Below, one piece after another: positions 45,447 through 54,923 of a DNA stretch of 64,000 nucleotides. The notes under the pieces were generated by a model. That model worked only from the letters and a program-made list of their open reading frames with translations, did no database searches and was not told the DNA's origin. A program made the translations under genes and the position numbers. How positions within the stretch are numbered: position 1 is the first letter of the stretch; every line of letters begins with the position of its first letter. This DNA is from DASWJZ01 sp963739005 (GTDB taxonomy: Bacteria > Pseudomonadota > Alphaproteobacteria > Rhizobiales > Afifellaceae), in NCBI GenBank assembly GCA_963739005.1, contig CAVTYQ010000008.1, positions 434,001 to 498,000 on the forward strand. Reading direction: 5' to 3'.

Positions 45447-46433
45447 TCTTCCAAAACGCAGGCGCGTGCCACTGTGACGACGGTTTCCGGCCAGGCCGAA
45501 TCTCCGCGCAGATCCGAAACGGGACGGTCCAGCACGCTGCGAAAAGTGTGGGTGCATCGCGCCGACTACGCGTACGTGCTTCCTGCCATCGTGGTGATGT
45601 TCGTCGTCATCGCCTATCCGATCTACTACACCATCGACCTGTCGTTCTATAACACGCCCCCGGGCCTCCAGCTCCGCGACAAGACTTTTGTCGGCTTCGA
45701 CAACTACACCGCCATCCTCACCAGCGCCCTGTTCTGGCATGTCACCTGGAACACGCTGATCTGGACGCTCGGATCAACGTTCTTCTCCTTTGTGCTGGGA
45801 TTCGGCTCTGCGCTGGCGCTCCACCGCGATTTCATCGGCCGCGGCATCCTGCGCGCCGTCCTGATCATTCCCTGGGTCATCAGCGCGGTCGCCGCGTCCT
45901 ATATCTGGAAGTGGATCTACCATTCAGACTTCGGGATCATCGGCGCGATGCTGGTGGGCCTCGGAATCACCGACCGGCCGCCGAATCTCATCGACAACAC
46001 CAGCAGGGTGCTGCCCGCCCTGATCGTCGTGAATATCTGGCGAGAGTTTCCATTTGCCATGATCATGATGATGGCCGGCCTGCAGACGGTCCCTGACCAG
46101 TTGCTGCGCGCCGCACAGGTCGACGGGGCCAGTACTTGGCAGCGCTTCTGGCACGTCACCTTCCCGCACTTGCGCAACGTTTCCACGGTCACGGTCCTGC
46201 TGCTCGCGGTGTCCAACTTCAATTCCTTCATCATCGTCTGGATCATGACCGGCGGTGGGCCGTCGAACGCGTCTCATATCTGGATCACGCACATCTATGA
46301 ACTGGCCTTCGGCCGGCAGCGCTGGGGCGTGGCGTCGGCCTATTCGGTGCTCCTGTTCCTTATCCTGATGACGTTGGGGTACTTCTATGTCCGTGCGCTC
46401 AGCGGCAACGAGCGGAAGGGGGGGCGCGCATGA
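45432..46433 (+). CDS. Sugar ABC transporter permease (MalF type)
   Basis: A 333-residue permease with a long basic, Ser-rich cytoplasmic N-terminus, then six transmembrane helices beginning at Y-V-L-P-A-I-V-V-M-F-V-V-I-A-Y-P. EAA loop with R-A-A-Q-V-D-G-A. The start is uncertain: ATG 45432 lies inside a possible hairpin, with in-frame GTG codons further on (e.g. 45474). Overlaps the next permease by four bases (ATGA). Confidence 0.88.
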   Translation: MARPASSKTQARATVTTVSGQAESPRRSETGRSSTLRKVWVHRADYAYVLPAIVVMFVVIAYPIYYTIDLSFYNTPPGLQLRDKTFVGFDNYTAILTSALFWHVTWNTLIWTLGSTFFSFVLGFGSALALHRDFIGRGILRAVLIIPWVISAVAASYIWKWIYHSDFGIIGAMLVGLGITDRPPNLIDNTSRVLPALIVVNIWREFPFAMIMMMAGLQTVPDQLLRAAQVDGASTWQRFWHVTFPHLRNVSTVTVLLLAVSNFNSFIIVWIMTGGGPSNASHIWITHIYELAFGRQRWGVASAYSVLLFLILMTLGYFYVRALSGNERKGGRA

Positions 46434-47320
46434 GCGCGATTGCCGAGACAGTCTCGCTAAGTCGGACCCGTCGCCGCGCGCAGGTCGACGGTTGGCGGTG
46501 GGCTGGGCGCATCTTCCTCGTGTTCATGCTGCTTTACACGGCGCTGCCGATGATCTGGATGCTGATCACCTCGATCAAATCGGGATTTGCGGCGATGCAG
46601 ATCCCGCCGCAATGGTGGCCGGATGAGCCTACGTTCGCAAGCTACCGGAAACTGCTCGATCCGCAGAACAGCGTCGGCCAGGACTTCCTTCGCTTCTTCT
46701 GGAACAGCCTGGTCGTTTCGACTCTCACGACAGTCCTCGCGGTGATCGTAGCGGTCCCTGCGGCCTATGCGTTTTCCCGCTTCAGTTTTCCCGGCCGGAC
46801 CTTTTTGTTCTTCACTGTGCTTCTGCGCAACATGTTCCCGGCGGTGATCTTTCTCGTGCCGCTTTTCATACTGATGCGCGCGCTCGGCCTGATTAACACG
46901 CATGGCTCGCTCGTGCTCACCTATCTCACCTTCGGTCTACCGCTGGCCATCTGGCTGCTCAAGGGCTTCTTCGACAACATCCCGGTGCAACTCGAGCAGG
47001 CGGCGCGCATCGACGGAGCGACGCGGTTCCAGGCCTTCCTCTTGATCGTGATGCCACTCTCGACGCCGGGAATCATCGCCACTGCGATCTACTCCTTCAT
47101 CGGCGCCTGGAACGAATACATCTACGCCTACACGTTCCTCACGGAGAACGACCAGTTGACCTTGCCGATCGGCATCCAGCGCTTCTTCTCGGAGAACACC
47201 ACCGACTATCCGGGTCTGATGGCAGCCAGTTTCATGATGAGCGTACCCGTGGTCGTGCTGTTCCTTGTCCTGCAGAAATATTTCGTCCGCGCTTTGACGG
47301 AGGGAGCGGTCAAGTCGTGA
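46430..47320 (+). CDS. Sugar ABC transporter permease (MalG type)
   Basis: A 296-residue six-helix permease with EAA loop E-Q-A-A-R-I-D-G-A and the usual MalG C-terminal end (Y-F-V-R-A-L-T-E-G-A-V-K-S). Overlaps the upstream permease gene by four bases, implying coupled translation and a heterodimeric pore. The ATPase gene follows after 115 bases that carry a repeat element. Confidence 0.9.
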   Translation: MSAIAETVSLSRTRRRAQVDGWRWAGRIFLVFMLLYTALPMIWMLITSIKSGFAAMQIPPQWWPDEPTFASYRKLLDPQNSVGQDFLRFFWNSLVVSTLTTVLAVIVAVPAAYAFSRFSFPGRTFLFFTVLLRNMFPAVIFLVPLFILMRALGLINTHGSLVLTYLTFGLPLAIWLLKGFFDNIPVQLEQAARIDGATRFQAFLLIVMPLSTPGIIATAIYSFIGAWNEYIYAYTFLTENDQLTLPIGIQRFFSENTTDYPGLMAASFMMSVPVVVLFLVLQKYFVRALTEGAVKS

Positions 47321-47331
47321 CAGAGAACTCC

Positions 47332-47419
47332 CGTAGGGTGGGCAAAGGCGCGGCAGCGCCGTGCCCATGCGGATGCCGCCACGTTAAAAGAACACGTGGG
47401 CACGCTTCGCTTTGCCCAC
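47332..47419. repeat. REP/MITE-like palindromic repeat between permease and ATPase genes
   Basis: The segment starting CGTAGGGTGGGCAAAG and ending CTTTGCCCAC has outer inverted repeats GTGGGCAAAG (47338-47347) and CTTTGCCCAC (47410-47419) with nested arms GGCGC/GCGCC and GTGGGCA/TGCCCAC. This GGGTGGGCAAAG...GTGCCCAC type of element recurs between genes in many proteobacteria. It interrupts the operon spacing. Confidence 0.55.
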
Positions 47420-47435
47420 TCTGCAGGTTCCGCTG

Positions 47436-48533
47436 ATGGCCAAGATTATCCTGCAAGACGTGGTCAAGACCTACGGCAGTGTCTACGCTGTGAACCACGT
47501 CTCGCTCACGGTCGAGGATGGCGAGTTCGTCGCACTCGTCGGCCCGTCGGGCTGCGGCAAGACGACGACGCTGAATCTCGTGGCCGGGCTTATTCCGATC
47601 AGCGGAGGCGACATCTACATCGGGGAAAAACCGGTGACAGATCTCGATCCCAAGGATCGCGACATCGCCATGGTATTCCAGAACTACGCGCTCTACCCGA
47701 ACAAGACCGTCTATAAGAACCTCGCCTTTCCGCTGCAGATGCGGAAGCTCGGCAGAGCCGAGATCGAGACGAAGGTCATGGCGACGGCAAAGGTGCTGGA
47801 TATCGGGCACCTGTTGGCCCGCAAGCCGCGCGAGCTTTCAGGCGGCCAACAGCAGCGCGTGGCGCTTGGACGGGCGCTGGTGCGCGATCCACGCGCCTTC
47901 CTCATGGACGAGCCGCTCAGCAACCTCGATGCGAAGCTCAGGGTGCAGATGCGAACGGAATTGAAGCGCTTCCAACAGGACCTCAACGCCACCGTCATCT
48001 ACGTGACGCACGACCAGCTCGAGGCGGTCACGATGGCCGACAAGATGGCAGTCATGAACGGCGGGGTGCTGCAGCAATACAACTCGCCAAGGAGCGTCTT
48101 CGACCACCCCGTCAACGTGTTCGTAGCAGGGTTTGTCGGCAGCCCGGCGATGAGCCTTATCCCGCTTGAGGTCGCGGCCAGCGGGACGGATGTGTCGTTG
48201 CACAGCCCCGATGGCTGGAACCTCGTCCTGTCGCCCGCGAACGCACGCAAGGCACAGAGTTCGACCTCGAAGCGTATCGTGCTCGGCGCGCGGCACAGCA
48301 CGTTGCGACTGCACAAATCCCCCGTGCCGGGGGCGGTGGAAGGCAGGGTCTACACCGTCGAGCCGACCGGAGACATCACGTTCGTGCAAATCTATCTGGG
48401 ATCGGCAATCGTCATCGTCAGCCTTGATCCGGACGTCCCGATCGAGCCCGACGAATCTGTCTGGGTCGCGTTCGACCAGGACAAGATCCATCTCTTCGAC
48501 GGCGAAACCGAGCAGGCGCTGACGGTCTCGTAA
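47436..48533 (+). CDS. Sugar ABC transporter ATP-binding protein
   Basis: A 365-residue MalK-type ATPase: Walker A G-P-S-G-C-G-K-T-T near residue 38, Q-loop V-F-Q-N-Y-A-L-Y-P, signature E-L-S-G-G-Q-Q-Q-R-V, Walker B F-L-M-D-E-P-L and H-loop T-H-D-Q-L-E-A-V, plus a C-terminal TOBE domain. Start chosen at ATG 47436 (M-A-K-I-I-L-Q); an upstream in-frame start at 47412 sits within the repeat flank. Provides energy for the two permeases at 45432 and 46430. Confidence 0.92.
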   Translation: MAKIILQDVVKTYGSVYAVNHVSLTVEDGEFVALVGPSGCGKTTTLNLVAGLIPISGGDIYIGEKPVTDLDPKDRDIAMVFQNYALYPNKTVYKNLAFPLQMRKLGRAEIETKVMATAKVLDIGHLLARKPRELSGGQQQRVALGRALVRDPRAFLMDEPLSNLDAKLRVQMRTELKRFQQDLNATVIYVTHDQLEAVTMADKMAVMNGGVLQQYNSPRSVFDHPVNVFVAGFVGSPAMSLIPLEVAASGTDVSLHSPDGWNLVLSPANARKAQSSTSKRIVLGARHSTLRLHKSPVPGAVEGRVYTVEPTGDITFVQIYLGSAIVIVSLDPDVPIEPDESVWVAFDQDKIHLFDGETEQALTVS

Positions 48534-48624
48534 GAGCCTTCAAGGGAACCACCCCATTGCGCCGAGGCCGACGGGTTTCGTTTGGTCACAGCACGGACTC
48601 TCTGACGAGAATCGGGTCGCCACG

Positions 48625-49983
48625 ATGAAGAAGAATGAGCCGGAGGCAGCCCTCGACCGGGTCAACACGAACTCAAAGCCATCCGACCTTCGGATTACCG
48701 ACATGCGTGTCGCCGAGATTGACGGCGCGCCATTCGCTTCCGCGCTTCTGAAGATCTACACCAACCAGGGGATCGTCGGACTGGGCGAGGTCCGCGACGG
48801 CGCCAGCGCCACCTTCGCCCTCATGCTGAAGAGCCGACTGCTCGGCGAGAACCCCTGCGACGTCGACAGATTGTTCCGGCGCGTCAAGCAGTTCGGCGGT
48901 CACGGGCGTCAGGGCGGCGGCGTCTCCGCGGTCGAGATCGCGCTCTGGGACCTCGCGGGCAAGGCCTATGGGGTTCCGATCTACCAGATGCTCGGCGGCA
49001 AGTTCCGCGACCGCGTGCGCATGTATTGCGACACCGAGCCGAGCGCGCCAAGCGGCACTGAGACCGGCAAGCGGCTGAAGGAGCGGATGACGCTTGGCTA
49101 CACATTTCTGAAGATGGATCTCGGACTGGAGCAGATCATGCATGTGTCGGGCGCGGTGAACGCGCCCGTCGGCGTATTGGAAGGATACCGGGCGAATTCC
49201 GAACTCATGCCGGTCGAGACTCTTGAGGACCGCAAGACGCGAAACCTCAGCTACGACCTGCACAATATCCGCCATCCTTTCACCGGCCTGCACTTCACCG
49301 AGAAGGGGCTCGACCTTCTCGAGCAATACATCGCCGAGGTGCGCGAGGTGATCGGACCCGAAATTCCGCTCTCAATCGACCATCTCGGGCATATCTCGCT
49401 TCAGGACGGCATCCGGCTCGCAAAGCGCATCGAAAAATACACGCCGGCATGGCTCGAAGATGTGATCCCCTGGCAATACACGGCGCACTACGAACAGCTG
49501 CAGAAAAGTACCTCCGTGCCGATCTGCACCGGCGAGGACATCTACCTGAAGGAAGATTTCATGCCGCTATTGAGAAGCGGTGGAGTTTCCGTCATCCATC
49601 CCGACCTCCTCACCAGCGGTGGCATCCTGGAGACGAAGAAGATCGGAGACGCGGCGCAGGACTACGGCGTCGCCATGGCGATCCACATGGCCGAGAGCCC
49701 GATCGCAGCGATGGCTGCCGCCCACGTCGCGGTGGCGACCGAGAACTTCCTGGCGCTTGAGCAGCACGCAGCCGATGTCCCCTGGTGGGATGACATCGCT
49801 ATCGGCCTGCCGAAGCCGCTCGTCCGCGAGGGGTTCATCGAGGTGACCGACAAGCCGGGCCTCGGCATCGACGACATCGACGACGCGGTGATCGGGCAGC
49901 ACCTGCAGCCAGGCGTCTCTGGCATCTGGCAGCCGACCGACGAATGGGACGACGAATGGTCCTGGGATCGGACTTGGAGCTAA
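48625..49983 (+). CDS. Enolase-superfamily sugar-acid dehydratase, paralog 3
   Basis: A 452-residue member with a longer N-terminus than the other three. Barrel motifs: F-L-K-M-D-L-G, S-I-D-H-L-G, W-L-E-D-V-I-P, C-T-G-E-D-I-Y and A-I-H-M-A-E-S-P. The MR-type His in A-I-H-M and the metal carboxylates are all present, so it is predicted active. 92 bases behind the ATPase gene, last but one of the operon. Confidence 0.84.
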   Translation: MKKNEPEAALDRVNTNSKPSDLRITDMRVAEIDGAPFASALLKIYTNQGIVGLGEVRDGASATFALMLKSRLLGENPCDVDRLFRRVKQFGGHGRQGGGVSAVEIALWDLAGKAYGVPIYQMLGGKFRDRVRMYCDTEPSAPSGTETGKRLKERMTLGYTFLKMDLGLEQIMHVSGAVNAPVGVLEGYRANSELMPVETLEDRKTRNLSYDLHNIRHPFTGLHFTEKGLDLLEQYIAEVREVIGPEIPLSIDHLGHISLQDGIRLAKRIEKYTPAWLEDVIPWQYTAHYEQLQKSTSVPICTGEDIYLKEDFMPLLRSGGVSVIHPDLLTSGGILETKKIGDAAQDYGVAMAIHMAESPIAAMAAAHVAVATENFLALEQHAADVPWWDDIAIGLPKPLVREGFIEVTDKPGLGIDDIDDAVIGQHLQPGVSGIWQPTDEWDDEWSWDRTWS

Positions 49984-50155
49984 GTCGCGCGAGGATGGCG
50001 GTTTCTGATCGGTTCGCTGCCCGGTTCGCTATCGAACATGCACTCCTCAAGCCTTGTTCGGAATCGAGGATGCGCGCGGAAAACCGAATGGCGATCGAGG
50101 GCTAAGGGAATCGCTTCGCCTGGAACATCGCGCCGAGAAGAGGACTGAGGGACGC

Positions 50156-51310
50156 ATGAAGATTACAGCAATCCGATCCTTCCCCGTCTGGGTCGGCACC
50201 CGCAACCAGCTCCTCGTCAAGGTCGAGACCGACGACGGCATTTTCGGTTGGGGGGAGTCGGGCCTGTCGGGTCGCGAGAAAGCCGTCATCGGCGCGATCG
50301 AGCACTTCGCCGAATTCGCCGTCGGACGCGACCCGATGCGGATCGGCGCACTTTGGCAGGAAATGTACCGCAGCCAGTATTTCGAAGGCGGGCGGGTCCT
50401 GTCGGCGGCGATCTCCGCCGTCGACATCGCCCTCCACGACATCAAGGGCAAGGCGCTTGGCGTGCCGGTCTGCGACCTTCTTGGCGGCAGGCAGCGTGAC
50501 CGCATCCCCACCTTCGCCTCAACAAGCGCCGACCCCGGTCTGGAGATGATCGAGCAGGCCAGGAACCTTGCCAGCCGCGGCTGGAGCTGCGTACGCCTTT
50601 TCCCGAGCGGCCAGCAGAGCCGCGAAATCTACGAGCCGCGCGAGCATATCGCCGCCTCGGCGAACTGGTGCGTCAAAGCCCGCGAGGCGCTTGGCGGTGA
50701 CGTGGTGCTCGGCATTGACTACCACCATCGCCTGACGATCGCCGAGGCGGCAAGCTTCTGCCAGAAGATGCCGCGCGGCACGCTCGACTTCATCGAGGAG
50801 CCAATCCGAGATGAGACGCCGGACGCCTACGAAGCGCTCCGCCGGATGACCGACATTCCTTTTGCTATCGGCGAGGAGTTTTCGTCGAAGTGGCAGTTCC
50901 TGCCCTACATCGAGCGCGGCATTCACCAATTCAACCGCATCGACGTCTGCAATGTCGGCGGTCTCACGGAAGCGATGAAGGTCGCCGGCTGGAGCGAGGC
51001 GCATTACGTCGACATGATGCCGCACAATCCGCTTGGACCGGTTTGCACTGCGGCCACCGTGCACTTCGCCGCGGCGGTTGCGAATTTCTCCTGGCTCGAA
51101 TGCCGCGCGACGCCCGCGGAAAGCCATCTCGGCTTCGACGACAACGAGATATTTCCACGGCAGGTCCGGCTGGAGAACGCCCACTACATCGTGCCGAGCA
51201 CGCCCGGCCTCGGTGTCGAAGTCGACGAAACGCGCCTTACCCGCGAAGTCTTCAAATTCTGGGAAGCGCCGCACCTGCATCGGCGCGATGGCTCGTTCAC
51301 CAACTGGTAG
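50156..51310 (+). CDS. Galactonate-dehydratase-like enolase-superfamily enzyme, paralog 4
   Basis: A 384-residue enzyme (start at ATG 50156, M-K-I-T-A-I-R-S-F-P). Motifs: G-I-D-Y-H-H-R, F-I-E-E-P-I-R, A-I-G-E-E-F, R-I-D-V-C-N-V-G-G and M-P-H-N-P-L-G-P-V. The P-H-N-P-L-G-P and D-x-H-x-R signatures are those of D-galactonate dehydratase (DgoD) relatives. The product would be a 2-keto-3-deoxy acid that the RraA-like aldolase could cleave. Last gene of the operon, convergent with the G1P dehydrogenase-like gene. Confidence 0.84.
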   Translation: MKITAIRSFPVWVGTRNQLLVKVETDDGIFGWGESGLSGREKAVIGAIEHFAEFAVGRDPMRIGALWQEMYRSQYFEGGRVLSAAISAVDIALHDIKGKALGVPVCDLLGGRQRDRIPTFASTSADPGLEMIEQARNLASRGWSCVRLFPSGQQSREIYEPREHIAASANWCVKAREALGGDVVLGIDYHHRLTIAEAASFCQKMPRGTLDFIEEPIRDETPDAYEALRRMTDIPFAIGEEFSSKWQFLPYIERGIHQFNRIDVCNVGGLTEAMKVAGWSEAHYVDMMPHNPLGPVCTAATVHFAAAVANFSWLECRATPAESHLGFDDNEIFPRQVRLENAHYIVPSTPGLGVEVDETRLTREVFKFWEAPHLHRRDGSFTNW

Positions 51311-51478
51311 AGTTCGGGGGCCACTAGTTCCACCCGGCTTGAAGGGATGGTACAGGGATCTGCGAGGCTGGTCGGTGCGGTCATGTGTTCGACCTGTTGG
51401 TGCGGCGCGCGTGAGCCGCTGGCCATAATGCCTTCCGCGAAGCTAGGTCCCGATCAAAATGACGAGCTCTGAGGCGCT

Positions 51479-52765
51479 TTAGGCGAATTGGCGTGCACTG
51501 CTCGCAGCCAGGTCCAGGAACGTGTAGCGGTTGCGGATTTCACGACACTGCACGACCGCCCGGTTGTAGAATTCACGCGGACAGTGGATTTCCTCGGGGG
51601 TCGTCGGAGCCGATGCCCGCTGCAGCACGCGCTGCAGGAACGCCGCGCTTGAGGCGATTGCGCCAATTTCGCTGCGGATGCGCTCCCACTGACTATGCAG
51701 GCGATGCGTCAGGCTGCCGGCCGCCGGCGGGTCGAGGCGCTTCTGCGAGAATTCTTTCCAGCACGATCGGCCGATCTCGTCGCCGTAGCGCGCGATGAAA
51801 TCGGCTTCCGTGCCGGAATCGGAATGCAGCACGGGCGCGGGGCCCTCCAGTATCGTCTCCTGCAGCCGCGCCATCGTGAGCGTGGTGACGCCGACCTGTT
51901 CGCCGTGGAAGACTAGCGGCCGCCCCGCGTCGATGAACATGTCGATGTAGTGGCTGATCAGATGTTCACCCTGGCTTGCCGGCTGGCTGCTGCCGACGAT
52001 CGCCGTGCCGAGCCCGGAGAGAACAAGCGTTCGGACCAGCCGCTCCATGGCCTCGCGGTCGCCGGCCATCAAGCCTTCCACGCTGTCGAGGAGCGCCGCT
52101 TCGTCCTCACCGAGAAGCACGTAGGGAAGCGTGCGGTAGGGCTGGTCGAACAAGATATGGGCGAGCAGCCAGTCGGCCTGCGAGGTCGGCCGGCACAATC
52201 CGTCACCGAGCCCGGAGCGGATCATGCGGGCCGGCGCAGCGGAGAGGATCGAGAGATCGAAGAACGCGCCAACCGGCGCATGCGCCGGGAGCGACTTTTT
52301 GTGGCCGTGCTCGGTGATCGCGGCATTGAGGGACGTGTAGCCGTTCATCGATGGCGCGGTGGCGAACACCGCATAGGGCTTTCCATCGAGCGCGCTCGAA
52401 TATTTGCAGAGATCGTTCAGCGTACCCGAACCGACAGCGATGAGAGCGTCGGCGCGCGCGGTCTCCTTCCGCAGCAGAGCAACCGTCTGATCGTCGGGAT
52501 GCGGCATGCCCGGCAGCACGATGCTAGTGACTTGGAAGGAGACTTCAGCAGCACGCTCGATGCGCTCGCCAAGGATGGCGTGCGTGGTGGAATCGCTCAC
52601 GACGGCGAGATGCCGGCCAAAGCCGAGCGACTGGAGCAGCGCCTTCTCCGAGCCGGCGAGGGACGACGCGATGACCAGCGAGCGCGTGTCCACCACGACG
52701 GCCTCTTTCCCGTCCGGGTCGCGGAATGTGCCGGCAAGGAGCCGGTCGATGATGTCTGCGCTCAT
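51479..52765 (-). CDS. sn-Glycerol-1-phosphate dehydrogenase family protein (AraM/EgsA-like)
   Basis: A 428-residue iron/zinc-type polyol dehydrogenase. NAD-site G-S-G-T-L-N-D, P-S-M-N-G-Y-T-S, metal Asp in G-L-G-D-G, and two His ligands in L-I-S-H-Y-I-D-M and F-H-G-E-Q-V-G-V. Relatives interconvert dihydroxyacetone phosphate and glycerol-1-phosphate, though bacterial members in catabolic clusters may act on other polyol phosphates. Downstream of a DeoR/GlpR regulator (22 bases) on the same strand, divergent from the PotABCD-type importer. Confidence 0.83.
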   Translation of the reverse strand: MSADIIDRLLAGTFRDPDGKEAVVVDTRSLVIASSLAGSEKALLQSLGFGRHLAVVSDSTTHAILGERIERAAEVSFQVTSIVLPGMPHPDDQTVALLRKETARADALIAVGSGTLNDLCKYSSALDGKPYAVFATAPSMNGYTSLNAAITEHGHKKSLPAHAPVGAFFDLSILSAAPARMIRSGLGDGLCRPTSQADWLLAHILFDQPYRTLPYVLLGEDEAALLDSVEGLMAGDREAMERLVRTLVLSGLGTAIVGSSQPASQGEHLISHYIDMFIDAGRPLVFHGEQVGVTTLTMARLQETILEGPAPVLHSDSGTEADFIARYGDEIGRSCWKEFSQKRLDPPAAGSLTHRLHSQWERIRSEIGAIASSAAFLQRVLQRASAPTTPEEIHCPREFYNRAVVQCREIRNRYTFLDLAASSARQFA

Positions 52766-52787
52766 GGCCTGTTTTTTGTTGGGAGGC

Positions 52788-53552
52788 TCATACGTCCGCG
52801 GCGATCAGAACTCGCAACGACAGGCGCTTCAGCACCTTCGCCATCTGTGGCTCTGGCGCCGCGTCGGTCACGATGTAGCTCGCCTTCTCGAGGCCCTCCA
52901 CGCGTACCGGCGCGACCCGACCGAGCTTCTGGCGATCTGCGACGACAATTGCGGTCTTCGCCGATCGCAACATCAGGCCGTGCAGCTCCGCCTCCTCGCG
53001 GCTGTAGTCCATGAGCTGCCCGTGCTGGGAAATTGCGCCCGCGCCGACGATGGCGAAATCCGCAAAGTAGTTCGCCAGCATCTGCGTCGCGTCGCGGCCG
53101 AGCGTGGCCTGGTTCTGTGGCTGCAGCTCGCCGCCGAGCATATGCACGCGGTTGTCGTTGCGGCCGCTGAGCTTCAGGCAGCTTGCCACGCAGTTCGTCA
53201 CGACGGTCAGGGAGCGCCGCCCGACGAGCTCATCGGAGACGCATTGCACTGTCGTTCCCCCCGCAAGAATCACGGTCGCGCCGTCCGGGATCAGCTCGGC
53301 GGCGCGTAGGCCGATCGCGCGCTTGCCTTCCCGGTTGGTCATGAACCGGACTGCCATCTCCGGTTCGCTCGTCTGAAGCGAGACGGCGCCGCCGTGCGTC
53401 CGCCGCAGCTTTTGCCCCTCCTCCAGCGCGAGGAGATCGCGCCGGATGGTCTCGCGCGAAACATTCAGGTGTTGCTGGATATCGAGCACGGAAATGGCGC
53501 GGTGCGTGTTAACCAGCTGTAAAATATGGCTTTTTCGCTGCTCGGCTAGCAC
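52788..53552 (-). CDS. DeoR/GlpR-family repressor
   Basis: A 254-residue regulator: N-terminal winged helix (I-L-Q-L-V-N-T-H-R-A-I-S-V-L-D-I-Q-Q, then S-R-E-T-I-R-R-D-L) and the DeoR sugar-phosphate domain with G-G-T-T-V-Q-C-V and G-G-E-L. Start taken at GTG 53552, 8 bases behind GGGAGAT; the frame is open 84 codons further upstream, but that part overlaps the divergent transporter gene. Usual effectors are sugar or polyol phosphates. Predicted to control the divergent transporter and the G1P dehydrogenase. Confidence 0.9.
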   Translation of the reverse strand: MLAEQRKSHILQLVNTHRAISVLDIQQHLNVSRETIRRDLLALEEGQKLRRTHGGAVSLQTSEPEMAVRFMTNREGKRAIGLRAAELIPDGATVILAGGTTVQCVSDELVGRRSLTVVTNCVASCLKLSGRNDNRVHMLGGELQPQNQATLGRDATQMLANYFADFAIVGAGAISQHGQLMDYSREEAELHGLMLRSAKTAIVVADRQKLGRVAPVRVEGLEKASYIVTDAAPEPQMAKVLKRLSLRVLIAADV

Positions 53553-53682
53553 TTTCCATCTCCCGATTGTATTGCGCCGATGTGGTAATTTGTGGCGTTC
53601 GTAGCACCCCGTTGCATTTTTTTGCAAGCGCGTTGTAGTCTTACAAAGAGGGTCCGCGGTCGGACCAGCGGGGGTGTCTGTC

Positions 53683-54873
53683 ATGTCGAAATCGAGCCGG
53701 AAAGAAGTGGGTCGCTCGCGTCGCTGGGTGCTGAAGGCTGGAGCAGGCGCCGGGGCGACGCTCGGGGCATTGGTCATCGGTAGGCCCGGACCGTTCATCG
53801 GCAACGCGGAGGCGGCAACGCCGACGCTCCGCCTGCTGATGTGGCAGCCCTACGCGATGAAGGATGTCATTGCCGAGTTCGAGACGGACATGAAGGCGAA
53901 GTTCGCGCCGACATTCTTCGATGGCAACTCGGAGGCCTTCAACAAGCTGAAGGTCGGCGGCACCAAGGACTTCGACATGGTGCAGGCGGATGGCTTCTGG
54001 CCGCGTCTCTATTTCAAGCAGGGTCTCACGCAGCCCGTCGACTACGGCAAGATTCCGAATACGGCTGGTCTGTTCTCGGAGTTTTTGCCGGAGAACTTCA
54101 AGCTGCTCGCGGACGAGGCGGGTGAGCACAATGTTGCGGCGCCCAATTGCTGGGGTGGGTATGGCATCACCGTCAATACCTCGCAGATCGCCGCCGATGA
54201 CATCGGCTCAATCGACCTGCTGCTCAATCAGAAATACGCCGGCCATTTCTCCAGCAACTCCCGTTTCGAGGAGAACATCGCCTTGATGGGTCTGCTCGCC
54301 GCGACGCGGCTTGGCACGATCTCGGCGCCGCGCTCCGATGGGAAACCCTTCAACCCCTACGCCCAGACCGATGCGGAACTGGAAGAGACCAAGAAGCTGT
54401 TGATCGAAGCGAAGAAGCTCATTCTGACGCGCTACCAGGACTACGATGCGCTCGATCGCCTGATGCGGGGCGGATCGGTCTGGGCGGCGCCGGAATTTGC
54501 CGAGACCTACCGGCACCTGACCGTGCTGCGTAAGGATGGCAAGCTCGATTTCGATGTCCAGCATGTGCTGAAGCCGAAGGAAGGCGGGCTCGGCTGGGTG
54601 GACACCTGGATGATCAGCTCGGGCGCCGATTCGGAGCGCGTCGAGCTCGCCCATGCTTGGGTCAATCACTTCCTCGACAAGAAGAACTACGTCACCGTCG
54701 TGCGCTCAACCGGCTATGGCGGCACTGTCGACGTGCGCGACCAGCTCACGCCCGACGAGATCGAGCTCTATTTCCAGAACCGCAGCGCCGAGGCGAGCCA
54801 GCTTCACATGTTCGACCAGCCTTCATCGCCGGAGAAATGGGAGCGCATCTGGTCCGAGGTGGAAGCCTCGTAG
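53683..54873 (+). CDS. Spermidine/putrescine-type ABC substrate-binding protein (Tat signal)
   Basis: A 396-residue PotD/PotF-like binding protein with a twin-arginine signal (S-R-R-W-V-L-K-A-G-A-G) ending around A-E-A-A-T. The mature protein is of the family with F-D-G-N-S-E-A-F-N-K-L and W-G-G-Y-G-I-T-V-N-T segments. Despite the family name, such clusters with glycerol-like enzymes often import polyols or other small cations or sugars. GTG 53674 could also start it. 51 bases before the ATPase gene. Confidence 0.85.
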   Translation: MSKSSRKEVGRSRRWVLKAGAGAGATLGALVIGRPGPFIGNAEAATPTLRLLMWQPYAMKDVIAEFETDMKAKFAPTFFDGNSEAFNKLKVGGTKDFDMVQADGFWPRLYFKQGLTQPVDYGKIPNTAGLFSEFLPENFKLLADEAGEHNVAAPNCWGGYGITVNTSQIAADDIGSIDLLLNQKYAGHFSSNSRFEENIALMGLLAATRLGTISAPRSDGKPFNPYAQTDAELEETKKLLIEAKKLILTRYQDYDALDRLMRGGSVWAAPEFAETYRHLTVLRKDGKLDFDVQHVLKPKEGGLGWVDTWMISSGADSERVELAHAWVNHFLDKKNYVTVVRSTGYGGTVDVRDQLTPDEIELYFQNRSAEASQLHMFDQPSSPEKWERIWSEVEAS

Positions 54874-54923
54874 AGGGCGCTCGGACCGTTACATAGTTGC
54901 GAAGCTGAGCGCGGCGAGGCCAC

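Noticed and set aside
53553..53804. Longer N-terminus of the DeoR gene
   Set aside because: Overlaps the divergent binding-protein gene and lacks homology; a GTG with a ribosome site at 53552 fits better.
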